This document shows positions 34,207-44,735 of a stretch of 64,000 nt of DNA, piece after piece; position 1 is the stretch's first letter, and the number at the start of each line of letters is the position of its first letter. Below the pieces are notes generated by a model, which did not search any database, was not told where the DNA came from, and saw only the letters and a program-made list of their open reading frames with translations. The stretch lies in the NCBI RefSeq assembly GCF_016801865.2, contig NC_068937.1, positions 114,553,068-114,617,067 of the forward strand, read 5' to 3'. Source of the DNA: Culex pipiens pallens. Lineage: Eukaryota > Arthropoda > Insecta > Diptera > Culicidae. The position numbers and the translations under genes were made by a program.

Positions 34207-34771
34207 GTGAAATTGTCTCAGGAACACGAATATGATAATATTATCACCAGAAAATGATATCTAAGGGGCCTCCCGAGCAAAACTTGACAACCAAAAAATT
34301 CACTAAAAGTAAAAGTGTCTTTTTAATATGTTAAACTGCCTTACCCAAAGCGTTCTCAGTCTCAGATGGTAGTCCCAGATGTCCCCTACAAGCTGCAGGT
34401 CGAACCGAGTTGATATCTGGATGGAACACTTTATTATTTGAGTTTGAAAATAATGCTATTTTTCACTAAAATGCCAATAACTCCCTTTAGATTTAACCAA
34501 TTGGGATGCTCTACCCTGCATTTTGTTGCATTTTTTAAGCTCTTTCAGATGCCTTTTGAGTTTTGAAAATAAATTGAATTTTGCCTTTAAAGATTTTTGA
34601 CGGTTTTGAACCTTCAAACTTTGTGTCCCGATTTGTCCCACTTCCCGTTGACCTAGAGTGCTCATATTATGGCCAGATGCTAGTTTCATATGTACAAACA
34701 ACCCCTGAAAATTTCAGGCAGATTGGTGAGGTCGATGCGAGATGGGTATGCTTTGCGCGTGGACGCCGCTC
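34207..34771. mobile_element. Half of a GAGCGAGTCC-type foldback (right arm)
   Basis: Homologous to the right half of 41586-42785 (tttgtgtcccgatttgtccc, gatgggtatgctttg), ending GTGGACGCCGCTC before TTAA at 34772-34775. The left arm is not present. Confidence 0.65.
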
Positions 34772-34775
34772 TTAA

Positions 34776-37137
34776 AATGCTTTCGTTAAGGTTAATTACG
34801 AAGCAACTGCCCAAAACGTCAAAGCCCAGGAGATTTCCTGTGAAACCCATTAACAAACAGTTGTAACAAAAATGAAAAACTCACCATTTCTTAGTTCTGC
34901 AGAAATCTACTAAATGAAAACAGGACCTTTGTACATTTTTTGATTTTATTTTTGATATATTTTTATAAAACTCCGGAGACAACAAATTTTCACATGTACT
35001 GACAGACAAAAAATGGCGATGTGGAAAGGAAAAAAAACATGCATTGAATCACAAATGGAATGTACATAAGGACCAAATCGTCGCCATCGTGCTAACTTGT
35101 CGTACGTGCATTTTGGGCCAAATTGAGTTAAGAACGCCATTTTGTGCAGCTCACAATGCCTCACCTTTTGACCTTCACAGTTCCCCAAAATTCGATTTCA
35201 ATCCTGAGATATTCAACAAAAATCGAAAAAACTCCGTGCAATTTTGTCACTTTACATATGAAAGTAGTTTCAATCTTGTCGTGCTATCTTGTCACTCCAT
35301 GAAAATTGATGCAAGTGCGACAAAAGGCCAAAGGGATTTCAGGCCAGGAAAGTCAGGATGCGTTTGTCGCACGTACAAGCTAGACTACCGTAAACATTTG
35401 TAATTATAACTCGGGACTCCAGCAACCAACTTCAACCAAACTTTGGGACAATCAGCCTGATGGCAAGATTGTCAAATTGTATGTATGGGCCGCGATACTC
35501 ACATTGGTTGGACCGTGGACCCCGCTATTTGGTCGCTTTACCCCTCTGACGCTAAATATAGGGTAAAAGAGCCAGCAAATGTGCAATTGAAAAAAAGTTT
35601 TTTTTGTGAAAAAATATTTCAAATTGTGTTTTTGATGAATAATTTTGAATATGTTTTGTCGAAAAATAAATAACCAGAAAAAAAAAATATTATCCAGCCT
35701 TTTGAGGACGAAATCAATCGTTCACATTTTTTAATGTTAACTTTATTAACATATTTTAGTGTTAAATGAGGTTAATTGTCAATATTCCAAGAAGATAATG
35801 TACAGCTTGTGACGATAAACTACCTTTCCTTTACTTAGAAATCGTATCCAGAAGGAAAACGATCACCACCTATGTTGGTCCGCACCGGGTTCTGAACTCC
35901 CATTTGCGAGGCGGAAGCCTTACCGCATGGCTCGGTCTTAACAAAAAAATAACTAAACAATAAATAACAATTTCAAATTACAAACCTAAATATTAAATAA
36001 ACTTATTTTCAAATTTACTTATAAATGGCCTGTATACCCTATTTTGTGCAACCAGTTTATGGAGCATTCACCCTATATGGACTGTCAAAAGTGAGGTTCA
36101 CTTTTTGACAAGCTTGCCACCAGTCTGGGGACAATGCACAGAATGGTGAGCCAAACAAAACGTGTTTGTTATTGTTTACATTGCGTGCTCTCGTTTTTGA
36201 ATATTCAAGGTCAAACATTAAAACGCGTTTTTCTCGGAACGTCAAAATGGCGGGTGCGACAAGATAGCACGACGACGTCGAAATGCCAAACATTTATAAT
36301 TTAACCCTCTACTGCCCAAATTTTTCTTTCGAAAATATTTTTTTTCCCGTGTTCAGGAGGTCATTTTGAGCAACTTTTGTTCTACGAAAAACTTTACTTC
36401 TCTTGTTTTATGTTTTCCTTGTTTCATTTTTAGTATTTTAATTTGCATTTATCTTGTTTAGTTTATGTTTGTTTTTGGTAGTATTTGGCCTACTCTACCA
36501 CCTAATATAATTACATTACGCCTATCTAATTTTTTCATGTTTTTACAGTCACTTTTTCAATTTTTTGCATGTTTTTCACATTTTCTGCTATAGAATCGCA
36601 CCATCATCATTTAAATTGCAAAAAAATGCGTAGAGGCATAGTCTGGGACACTACAAAAATTACTGCATACTTCTTTTTACTTAAAATATAGGAAATGTTA
36701 GTAACAAACACAGCCAAAGTTGACCCCTAAAAAAATGACATTTTTTAAAACATTGGCAAAGTCACATAAAACAAGTTTGACTTCCAACCCTGAAATTATC
36801 TAAAATTTTAAGAGTTCTTCTTTCCAATGCTTTTTAAGATCAAAAATCGGTTGGAAAATTGATTTTTGGCGATTTTTTAGATCGAAGCCCGTCTAAAGGC
36901 GGGGTTAGGTTGTAGAGGGTTAAGTGTTTACCAGTTAATATTGCCGCATGTGATAAATTTCAAAACATTGACACTTGAAAACGAAAAGTTATGTGGCATG
37001 TACACTTGAAAGAGAAGTGTGTATTTTTGGCAGTGTAGCATTCCCTGGAACAATCTTGGCGTTTTAATTGCCTTTCCCATGCCTTCCGAGCTGCGTCGTT
37101 ACAAAGATGACCGTGTTGCAAATATAACCACAAGACT
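34776..37137. other. Mixed unique and old repeat DNA, no gene
   Basis: The motif CGTGCTATCTTGTC or its close variant occurs near 35088, 35280 and, inverted, 36262, with an inverted pair of TTGTCGTACGTGC/GCACGTACAAG near 35097 and 35366. These are probably ends of an unclassified element. A tRNA-like B-box segment lies near 35880-35935. No coding gene is supported. Confidence 0.4.
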
Positions 37138-37139
37138 TA

Positions 37140-38065
37140 GGGTAGAGTAGTCATCAATGAGACACGGGGAACAATGATAAAATGGCTCTCACAAGTCGTA
37201 GTTTCAACCAATCAGGCTCATATTTGGGGGAAAGGTGTGTCTACTGGATACACGTCTGCCATATATGTGACTTTGGTTATGGACGCTCCCTTGAAAAGTA
37301 ATTCATAAATGTTTGATTCTGGGGTGTAAAAGTAAATCATGGACAAAAAATACTTTTTCGCTCGTATGCTGCCATTAACACCAAAACTAATATTTCTTCA
37401 TATGTCTTTCGACGTTCCATAGGGATTAAGTTTGGCTACAATGTCCTTTCATTAGATTTGGCCAAAATTTAGAATACACCCAGAATCCAGGACTGTCTCA
37501 TTGTTCCCCACTCATTTCTGCCCATGGGTAACAATGAGACACTTTGATTTTTCTTCAATAAACTTTTCAAAATCGATGGAAATCTTTCAAAACATGAATG
37601 TGTAAAAGTGATTTTTGGCATATTTATAGAGTTTAAACTTCATTTAGCCAAAAATACAAAGTTATTTGGTATTAATATATGGATTTTACAAAATTTAAAT
37701 ACTTTTTAATGTAACTTTTGTTATTAAAAGTTTAATGTTGGCAAAATTGCTCTAAAATGTTCAAGGCAAGTCACCTGCAATGGAACAATACAAAAACATG
37801 ATGTTTTGCTAGAAAAATGTTGATTTTCGTAGAGTGTCTCATTGTTCCCCAGCTGTCTCATTGTTCCTGCCAAGCGCGTCTACAATGAGACAGTTGAATA
37901 ACTCCGGCTGTAGATGTCGGATCGATCTCATATTTAGGTCAATGATAGAACACATTAAAAGAAAGATAATGCAACTAAAAGCTCATTAAGACATGCTGAT
38001 GAAAAAATTTGAAAAATCGTTGAAAGTTGAAAACCAAAAGTGTCTCATTGATGACTACCCTACCC
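37140..38065. mobile_element. TIR element with GGGTAG ends, TA duplication
   Basis: 926 bp. The terminal inverted repeats (left begins GGGTAGAGTAGTCATCAATG; the right inverse begins GGGTAGGGTAGTCATCAATG) match at 24 of 25 positions, with TA at 37138-37139 and 38066-38067. Internally the phrase tgtctcattgttcccc recurs. No transposase frame; non-autonomous. Confidence 0.85.
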
Positions 38066-38067
38066 TA

Positions 38068-39201
38068 CTCAAGTGATCAAACGTGTCCTAGATGCCATCC
38101 GAGCGGTGATGATATGGCAAGAACAGCTTTTTAGCAAAGGGCGTTGAATAGCTCAAAACATTGCTCCATGCTCGTTTTGAAATTCCAACCATGAAATCAT
38201 GGATTGATTACGACAATTTTAGTGTCACCTGGGTCTACATTGTACGTCGATCAAAAACAGTCATCAACTTGGTCATTCAATCGACACACGGATGGGTCGG
38301 GCGGGGCCTTATCGAGAGTTCCTACGAAACGTGCTAATGAGGAATTTATCGCCTTTCTCGACGATAATCACACATAAATAAATGGTTTTCCTGTTTCGAG
38401 TGTGGGGGGAGGGGGATGTGGCAGAAAACCAGTCCAATCGATTAGCTTTGCGCTCTGTGCCATTGCCGTATCGGTCGATTTTCTATATATCCTTTGGGGA
38501 GACAGAAGCAGAAGCTGCCCACAGACCAACACACCATATGGTTGGAGCAAGGTGCCTCGCCACACGAGAGATGTGTAGCATTCCTGGAGCGCCAATTTCA
38601 CACGCCTCTGCTCTTTGGTCAAGTAGATATGTCATGGTTTGCGGGGTGGTTGGACCTATTTTGGGAACCTACAATATTGACATTTATTCTTTTTTAAATT
38701 TAATTTTGCTGATAACAGTTGCGTTTCCTCAGCTGACACACCAAACATTGCACCAGTTACCCTAAACTAGTCGTATACTAAACGCGTCGTGGATTGGGTG
38801 TCGATAAATTGCATCTCTCGGACATCGGACGACGACGACAACGTGGTGGTGACGATGCGCAGACAGTTGACAAGTTGAATGCTGCCTTCGGTTGCGTTGG
38901 CCACTCGAGTGAGTTCCATGGGGGCTACCGGTTGACCCTGGATGATAGTGTCTGGAATATGAGTAGCACAAGTTGTACGGACGATTTGCCTTCAGTGGTT
39001 GATTGTGTGATTATTTGGGGATCTTTTAATTTTTGTGAATTGTGAAACGTTGGGTATTTTGTAATTCACTAGTTTTTGAACGTTGTTCCCGTTCCTGCGA
39101 AGTATTTTATTTCATTTAGTAAAAGTGAATGTTTATCTGATTTATAAAATTATAAAAAAAAATCTTAGACATGCATTTTTTTTTCTATACAATAATCGTA
39201 C
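38068..39201. other. Unique DNA downstream of the 39203-39541 gene
   Basis: Frames at 38382-38765 and 38794-39045 lack ATG support, domains or splice context. It lies on the 3' side of the minus-strand secreted-protein gene. No element is recognised. Confidence 0.4.
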
Positions 39202-39207
39202 TTTATT
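39202..39207 (-). terminator. Poly(A) signal overlapping the stop codon
   Basis: The minus strand reads GAC GAA TAA AGT, so AATAAA contains the TAA stop. This implies a 3' UTR of only a few tens of nucleotides. Confidence 0.65.
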
Positions 39208-39541
39208 CGTCTCTAAGTTTAAACATCAGCTTCAACAATCCGGATAGCTCCGATGCTGGTGCTTCCGATTCTTGCAGAGGAGGTAATCTTTCACTAGCTT
39301 CCAACAATTCCACATTTGCTGAAGTGTCTTGAAAATCCGAGTTTCCAATGGAGACCTCACCCATTAGTCGCAAGAAAAAGTCCCATGCAATCTGCAGAAA
39401 AAAAAAGATAAATTTTACTGACAAACTGTTCTAATATGGTCACACACTAACCTTAAACACAAACATCAAATCGAAGGTGGCTTCCGTAGCAGGTATAGTT
39501 TGAACCAAGACGGTTAGTGCAACAAACGATCGTGCTAGCAT
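39203..39541 (-). CDS. Small secreted protein, 92 aa, two exons (family unknown)
   Basis: Exon 1 is 39541-39452: 30 codons, starting MLARSF, with a signal peptide of about 21 residues ending PATEA|T. The intron 39392-39451 (60 nt) has GT and a long pyrimidine tract ending CTGCAG. Exon 2 is 39391-39203 (62 codons plus stop); the join is phase 0. The mature peptide of about 71 residues has no cysteines. It has an aromatic-rich start (DLMFVFK, IAWDFFLRLMGE), an acidic middle and a basic/hydrophobic end (GLLKLMFKLRDE) that could form an amphipathic helix. TATA lies at 39596-39588 and an initiator TATCACAGT at 39566-39558. The AATAAA poly(A) signal overlaps the stop codon. The architecture parallels the gene at 50765-51266. 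Export from the cell is inferred; function unknown. Salivary, seminal or peptide-like roles are only guesses. Confidence 0.75.
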
Positions 39542-39587
39542 GGCGTCTTCTTGGCCTACTGTGATAACGCAAACCCTTTGAAAGGCT

Positions 39588-39596
39588 CTTTTTATA
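39588..39596 (-). promoter_or_regulatory. TATA box of the 39203-39541 gene
   Basis: TATAAAAAG on the minus strand, about 34 nt upstream of the TATCACAGT initiator (39558-39566). The ATG follows about 20 nt after the initiator, giving a very short leader. Confidence 0.75.
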
Positions 39597-40285
39597 GGTT
39601 CATTTCTGCAAACAATACTAAAGACTAAGTGTTGATTTATGCATCCTCACAAATAGACCCTCATTGAAAATCCACGTAATTTCAAAACGACCCTGAAATT
39701 GATTTAGCAATGAGTTCAATGACATACACAAAACAAAAAAAAAGTTCTATTTTTAACCCGCGTTGATCGGTCAGGCTCAAATTAATTCGACCGTAGAACG
39801 AAGCGCGTGCGAAATTCGATACAATTTCAAACTGGTATCGAATATCTGTGCTCCTGGACAAGGGACATCTTTTGTGCGAATATGCCGACATTTAAGCGGC
39901 GATGATGGCAGGCAGGCGCCCACTATGCATACGCCTGGTGGAACTTTTCCTGGAAACGGGCCAAGGTGAGAACCTTGGTCACTTTTATTGGCTGTGAACT
40001 TCCACACCACAGGTAAGGGCACGCACAGACATGCGGATTGGAAACTATTTAATATGATTTGATAAAATAATTATGTTTAATAAAAAGGGCGTTTTGATTT
40101 AGTTTAAAAAAAAAAATCTCTCTGAACACTTTTTTGCATTATATGTGCTATATATATGTGCCCAGATCCTCAAAAAAGATGGGCAACAATATGAGTGTTT
40201 TGAAAATATCGTCGTCGGACACCCCTGACAAATTTTAGAACAAATGTTTTATTATGTTGCCCAAACCCTGAAAGCCTACTTAGGT
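39597..40285. other. Unique DNA upstream of the 92-aa gene
   Basis: A GC-richer block at 39760-40020 has a frame (39763-39969, +) ending just past a donor-like AAG|GTGAGA at 39966, but no start, acceptor or domain support. Otherwise nothing is recognised. Confidence 0.35.
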
Positions 40286-40287
40286 TA

Positions 40288-40438
40288 CAGTCCAAACTCG
40301 ATTACTCGATCCTCGGAGAAATTTCACTTTGGATAATCGAATCATCGAATAATAGAATCTATGGATAATCGAACCACGAAAAAAAATGTTGTCATATTTT
40401 TCGTTGTTGAGCTGGAGTACAAAAAATGCTCAATGAGC
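40288..40438 (+). mobile_element. Pogo-like CAGT-ended fragment
   Basis: Starts CAGTCCAAACTCGATTACTC after TA and contains repeated GGATAATCGAA phrases. It is the inverse-oriented counterpart of the right ends near 13500 and 58800. Its 3' part is cut by the next element at 40441. Confidence 0.5.
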
Positions 40439-40870
40439 TAGGGTATTTTAACCATTAGTGGACCCCTTAGTAGAGCCGAAGCTCATTTTTCACAAATTTT
40501 CAATATTTTAAGCACTTTTTCATAACCCTTTATACAAAACAATGCAATCTAAAGTCTTTTGAAGAATTTTGACTATTTGTTTCATCAGTTATTTGTTTTT
40601 GAGCAGAAAAATAGCGATTAGGAAAAAAAGTTTTTTTGCCTGTTATGGACCCCCTTTTCCTATAGTGGACCCGAATCCATAATCCAATGGTGGACCCGGG
40701 TCCACTATAGGCAATCTGTTATTTTTATATCAAATTTAACCGATATTTGATGTTTTGATGCATGGTGTAGGTCAAATGATAGATATAATGAATAAAAGAT
40801 GCATTTTGATCACTTTTCATCATGAACAAATATGTTTTGTTAACAAATTTAGCTTTAAACAACCAAAAAA

Positions 40871-41331
40871 CACGGAGGAACGGACATGACACCAGGGACA
40901 AATTTTCTTCAAATTTCTGAAGCAAACTATCACTTGCGCCATCTACATTCGAGTTGTCAAAGTAGCATCGCGTGATTACGCATGATTTCTCAAAATGTCT
41001 TATGCAATAATTAATTAAAACATTTAGCATTAGTATGGTGCCAGAAACAGTTTTGTTGCATTAAGTTTGTCTTTATGATTCTGTGTAACTTATCATGGAT
41101 ACTAAAATTGCCGAAAGTTTTATAGAATTGGCATTTTTAATATAAATTCATACGACTATTTCAAAAAATGCCCATGAGTTAGCATCATCAGCTGGCTTTG
41201 TTTACGTTTTAAACCACGTGGCGCGAAGATTTTGACATAAGCGATCTCGCTTGCGCTGGTTTTCGCCAAGAAGTAGTCAAAGAAAACCTGCTTCACTTTT
41301 TGAAACCCCGTGGCATGTCCGCTCGTCCGTG
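40871..41331. mobile_element. TIR element with CACGGA ends nested in copy 1
   Basis: 461 bp. Left CACGGAGGAACGGACATG, right inverse CACGGACGAGCGGACATG. It is absent from the sister copies. The target duplication is not clear. Confidence 0.6.
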
Positions 41332-41585
41332 ATTAAAACACATTTATTTTGGAAAAAAATCAGAGAAAACGATCAAAAACCGCTGTAAACATAAATATAA
41401 TTTTAAAAAAGTAATTTTGTTGTAAATTTTTCCATATTAATCACATAAATGGTTGACCGAAACTAAACAATAGATTTGTTTACAGTTGCTGATAAAACCA
41501 CGCATATTTATTTTAAAAAAAAATTAGTTATTGATTTATTAATATAAAATATCATTTCGAACTGCAATTATGATGCTTCAGTTAA

Positions 41586-42785
41586 GAGCGAGTCCACGAA
41601 CAGGGCATACCCCTTTGTATGGGACGTCGTTAGGAACTCACCAATCTGCCTGAAATTTGTACATATGAAACTAGCATCTGGCCAAAATATGAGCACTCTA
41701 GGTCAACGGGAAGTGGGGTAAATCGGGACACAAAGTTTGAAGGTTCAAAAACGTCAAAAATCTTAAAAAGGCTATAACTTAGGCAAAATTCAATCAATTT
41801 TTAAAATTCAAAATGCATCTGAAAGGGCATAAAAAATTCAACAAAATGCAGTTAAAAGCATCCCAATTGGATAATTCTAAAGGGAGTTATTGGCATTTTA
41901 GTGAAAAAATAGCATAATTTTCAAACTCAAATTAAAAAGTGATCCATCCAGATATCAACTCGGTTCGACCTGCAGCTTGTAGGGGACATCTGGGACTACC
42001 ATCTGAAACTGAGAACGCTTTGGGTAAGGCAGTTAAACATATTTAATAGACACTTTTACTTTTAGTGAATTTTTTGGTGGTAAATTTTTGCTCGGGGGAC
42101 CAAATTTTCCGGTGACAATTTTGTCATATTCGTGTTTCTGAGACAATTTCACAATAGAAACATGCATAAAAATGTTTATTTTCATCCATTTTAACCCTTT
42201 CAAAAGTGAAAGTTAAAAAAAATTAAGAAACTGCTTTTTTCTAGTGTCATCTAGTATCCTTGGAAACGAACTTGATTTTCAATAAATGTGAATCGAAGAT
42301 TTTTTTTTAACTTTCATTTTTTTAAGGGTTAAAATGGATGAAAATAAACATTTTTATGCATGTTTCTATTGTGAAATTGTCTCAGGAACACGAATATGAC
42401 AAAAAATGTCACCGGAAAATTTGATCTAAGTGGTCCCCCGAGCAAAAATTTACAACCAAAAAATTCACTAAAAGCAAAGGTGTCTATTTAATATGTTAAG
42501 CTGCCTTTCCCAAAGCGTTCTCAGTCTCAGATGGATTTAAGCCCTTTCAGATGCATTTTGAATTTTAAAAATTGATTGAATTTTGCCTAAGTTGTAGCCT
42601 TTTTAAGATTTTTGACGTTTTTGAACCTTCAAACTTTGTGTCCCGATTTGTCCCACTTTCCGTTGACCTAGAGTGCTCATATTTTGGCCAGATGCTAGTT
42701 TCATATGTACAAACAACCCCTGAAAATTTCAGGCAGATTGGTGAGGTCGATGCGAGATGGGTATGCTTTGCTCGTGGACTCGCTC
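41586..42785. mobile_element. Foldback element, GAGCGAGTCC ends, TTAA duplication
   Basis: A 1.2-kb palindrome turning near 42240. Ends GAGCGAGTCCACG/CGTGGACTCGCTC are flanked by TTAA at 41582-41585 and 42786-42789. The 48068-50500 copy has a single TTAA at this point (near 49868), an exact empty site. TTAA would suggest piggyBac, but related GAGC foldbacks here use other 4-bp targets. Confidence 0.85.
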
Positions 42786-42804
42786 TTAAGTACAATTAAC
42801 TATA

Positions 42805-43029
42805 CACACAAAAAAATATTTCCGAATGTTACATCATTTATGATGTAACACTTTTGCACGTCATTAAACATTGAAATTTAAATGCAATTCAATGTAAATT
42901 TGCAACAAATTACACGTAAAAACATGATTTTACATGTGATTCAACCGTTTACGTTGAATCTCAAGTTTACATCAACTGAGTTTACATGTGATTCATTTTT
43001 CCGAGTAAATTCACATATTTTTTTCTGTG
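42805..43029. mobile_element. MITE with CACACAAAAAAATA ends, TA duplication
   Basis: 225 bp. Left CACACAAAAAAATATT, right inverse CACAGAAAAAAATATG, TA at 42803-42804 and 43030-43031. Absent from the sister copy. Confidence 0.75.
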
Positions 43030-43597
43030 TAGTTTTGTTTAATTATAAATTCTAACGGCTCATAATTAAAAAAAAATATGCAATTAGGTTGATTACAACA
43101 AGCATTTATTGTAAGTTTAAGAGAAATTTTTTCTTAAATACACAGTTTTCTTCATTTTTGAAGGTTAAATTAACAGGGGTCCACTTTTGGAAAAGTTAGG
43201 ATTTTCGTTGTCCTATATTGGACTCCTTAATTTTAGCTCGAAAATTAGTAATTCTTCAGTAAAGTTCCTTAAATTTACATTTTTTCGAATTGCTGAAGAT
43301 AAATAATCAGTGAAAAAATGATTAGATAGTTAATTCAATCATAAAATATAAATGCTGTTTTGTTGTAAAAATGCTAATGGCCATGGCTGATTTGAGATGT
43401 CGAACTCAAAACACTTATTTTGGTGAGATGGCAAATTCAATGTCAGTCAACATTGTTTGAAATGATGCTGAAAATGCCAAATAAAAGATTTGTAGACAAC
43501 AACATGCTTGAAATTGTGATTTTATTGAATTTTTCATCTGAAACCTTTCAGAGGGTCCACTATAGGAAAGGGGTCCACTATTGGATAACGTACCCTA

Positions 43598-44731
43598 GAA
43601 ATTGTTAGTCCAAGATGGCGTCCAATACACCCAAAACTGGCAGCGCTAGTCCGAGAGAATGATGGTCTCGAGTCGAGAGAATAGTGGTACCATTCACGGA
43701 CGCAGAGAACACAGCTCGAGATGGGTGATAGAACTATTCTCTCGAGGTTCAATTGCAAAAAAAGTTCATCCGTCAAACAAAAAACCAAAAGTGTCGACAA
43801 TGGGAATCGAACCAGAGACCTTTGTCAAACCAATCCAATGACTTAGCTGCCTCGGCCACCACAGCTTGGTGACCAAGGAGAAGTCAGAAGTCGATGTATG
43901 ACACTTGTTGGAGATTTATTGTTTCAACTAACGAATGAACTCATTTGTTATGATGGTGTGAGTTGGTACCATTATTCTATCGATTTTGGCACTGAGCCCT
44001 CAATAAATTTTGAGAGAACGATTATCTCGACTCTGAATTTTGGGTGTAGGATACGCTCTAAGCAAGCGTTGCGACCACGGTGTTCCCAAGTTAGTTTCGC
44101 TTGGAGCTTGACGGTTTTTGGGAAGATATAAGGTCTAGGATACGCTCTAACCAAGCGTTGTGACCATGTGACAATAAGACATATGTTTTCCTTCAAAAAG
44201 ATTGCTGTAAAGTACATGCATTTTTTCAATAATTCATCTTGGATATTAAAATTCGCAATCAGTTTAGAGTAGTTCACTGCCCATGTTCGCTTGAATGTCC
44301 CGTATGCAAAAAAGCAAGCTGAGAAACACGCATTTGTTTGTCCCACACACAAGCCTGCGTGTTAAGTTTTCGCGAAAAAAAAACTTGATTTCCTCTTGAT
44401 TTCTAGAACAAAGTAGGTAAAATTCTCGTAGGTTTGGCAGTTTAAACGCTCGCTCCTAATTCTACCCAATTTGTTGATTTACACTATTTATAGATCCACT
44501 TCACGCGAACATTTTTTGCTTCGACTTTTTTTTCGGAAATTGTCATAACTCTAACTATTTTCTATTCAGAGTTGTGACAATTTCCGTAAAACAACTCGTT
44601 TAGCAAAACTTTTGATAGCAACTTGCTTGCTCACTTCCTATTGCGCTGATTATCACTCGATTTCAGTTGAAAACGCTTTTTTTGAGCTGTAATGTAATGT
44701 CAAAGTGCTGATATGGCAACAATAGAGAATT
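43598..44731. other. SINE plus repeat-rich DNA
   Basis: Contains the tRNA-derived SINE at about 43600-43890, a duplicated 31-bp phrase (AGGATACGCTCTAA to GCGTTG) at 44048-44078 and 44137-44167, and part of a repeat shared with 57240-57280 and 58310-58560 (CCCATGT to ATATGC). No coding gene. Confidence 0.45.
43600..43890 (-). mobile_element. tRNA-derived SINE
   Basis: On the minus strand, 43868 to 43796 reads as a tRNA-like head: A box TGGCCGAGGCAGC, then about 40 nt later a consensus B box GGTTCGATTCC. The body continues to about 43600. Intact Pol III boxes and a tRNA-unrelated body are diagnostic of a SINE. The ends and target duplication are not fixed. Confidence 0.65.
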
Positions 44732-44735
44732 AGAT

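Larger units (their letters stand above)
40441..43595 (+). mobile_element. TA-flanked GGGTA-terminus element, copy 1 (three nested insertions)
   Basis: Ends GGGTATTTTAACCATTAGTG and, inverted, GGGTACGTTATCCAATAGTG; TA at 40439-40440 and 43596-43597. A palindromic GGACCCGGGTCC lies near 40697. Compared with 48068-50500 (opposite strand), three extra segments stand out: 40871-41331, 41586-42785 and 42805-43029. No coding frame. Non-autonomous DNA transposon. Confidence 0.85.

Noticed and set aside
35870..35940. Functional tRNA gene (minus strand)
   Set aside because: B-box-like GAGTTCAGAACCC and an A-box-like stretch exist, but the acceptor and anticodon stems do not pair convincingly. More likely a SINE relic.
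38382..39045. Plus-strand genes near the 92-aa gene
   Set aside because: Frames lack ATG or domain support and sit on the opposite strand to the well-supported gene.
39763..39969. Plus-strand exon ending at AAG|GTGAGA
   Set aside because: A donor-like site alone is weak; no matching acceptor, start or family resemblance.
41582..42789. piggyBac assignment of the TTAA-flanked foldback
   Set aside because: Sister GAGC foldbacks use ATAA, TAAT, ATTA, TTTT and AGAT, so TTAA is just one 4-bp target, and the termini are not the CCC/CCY type of piggyBac.
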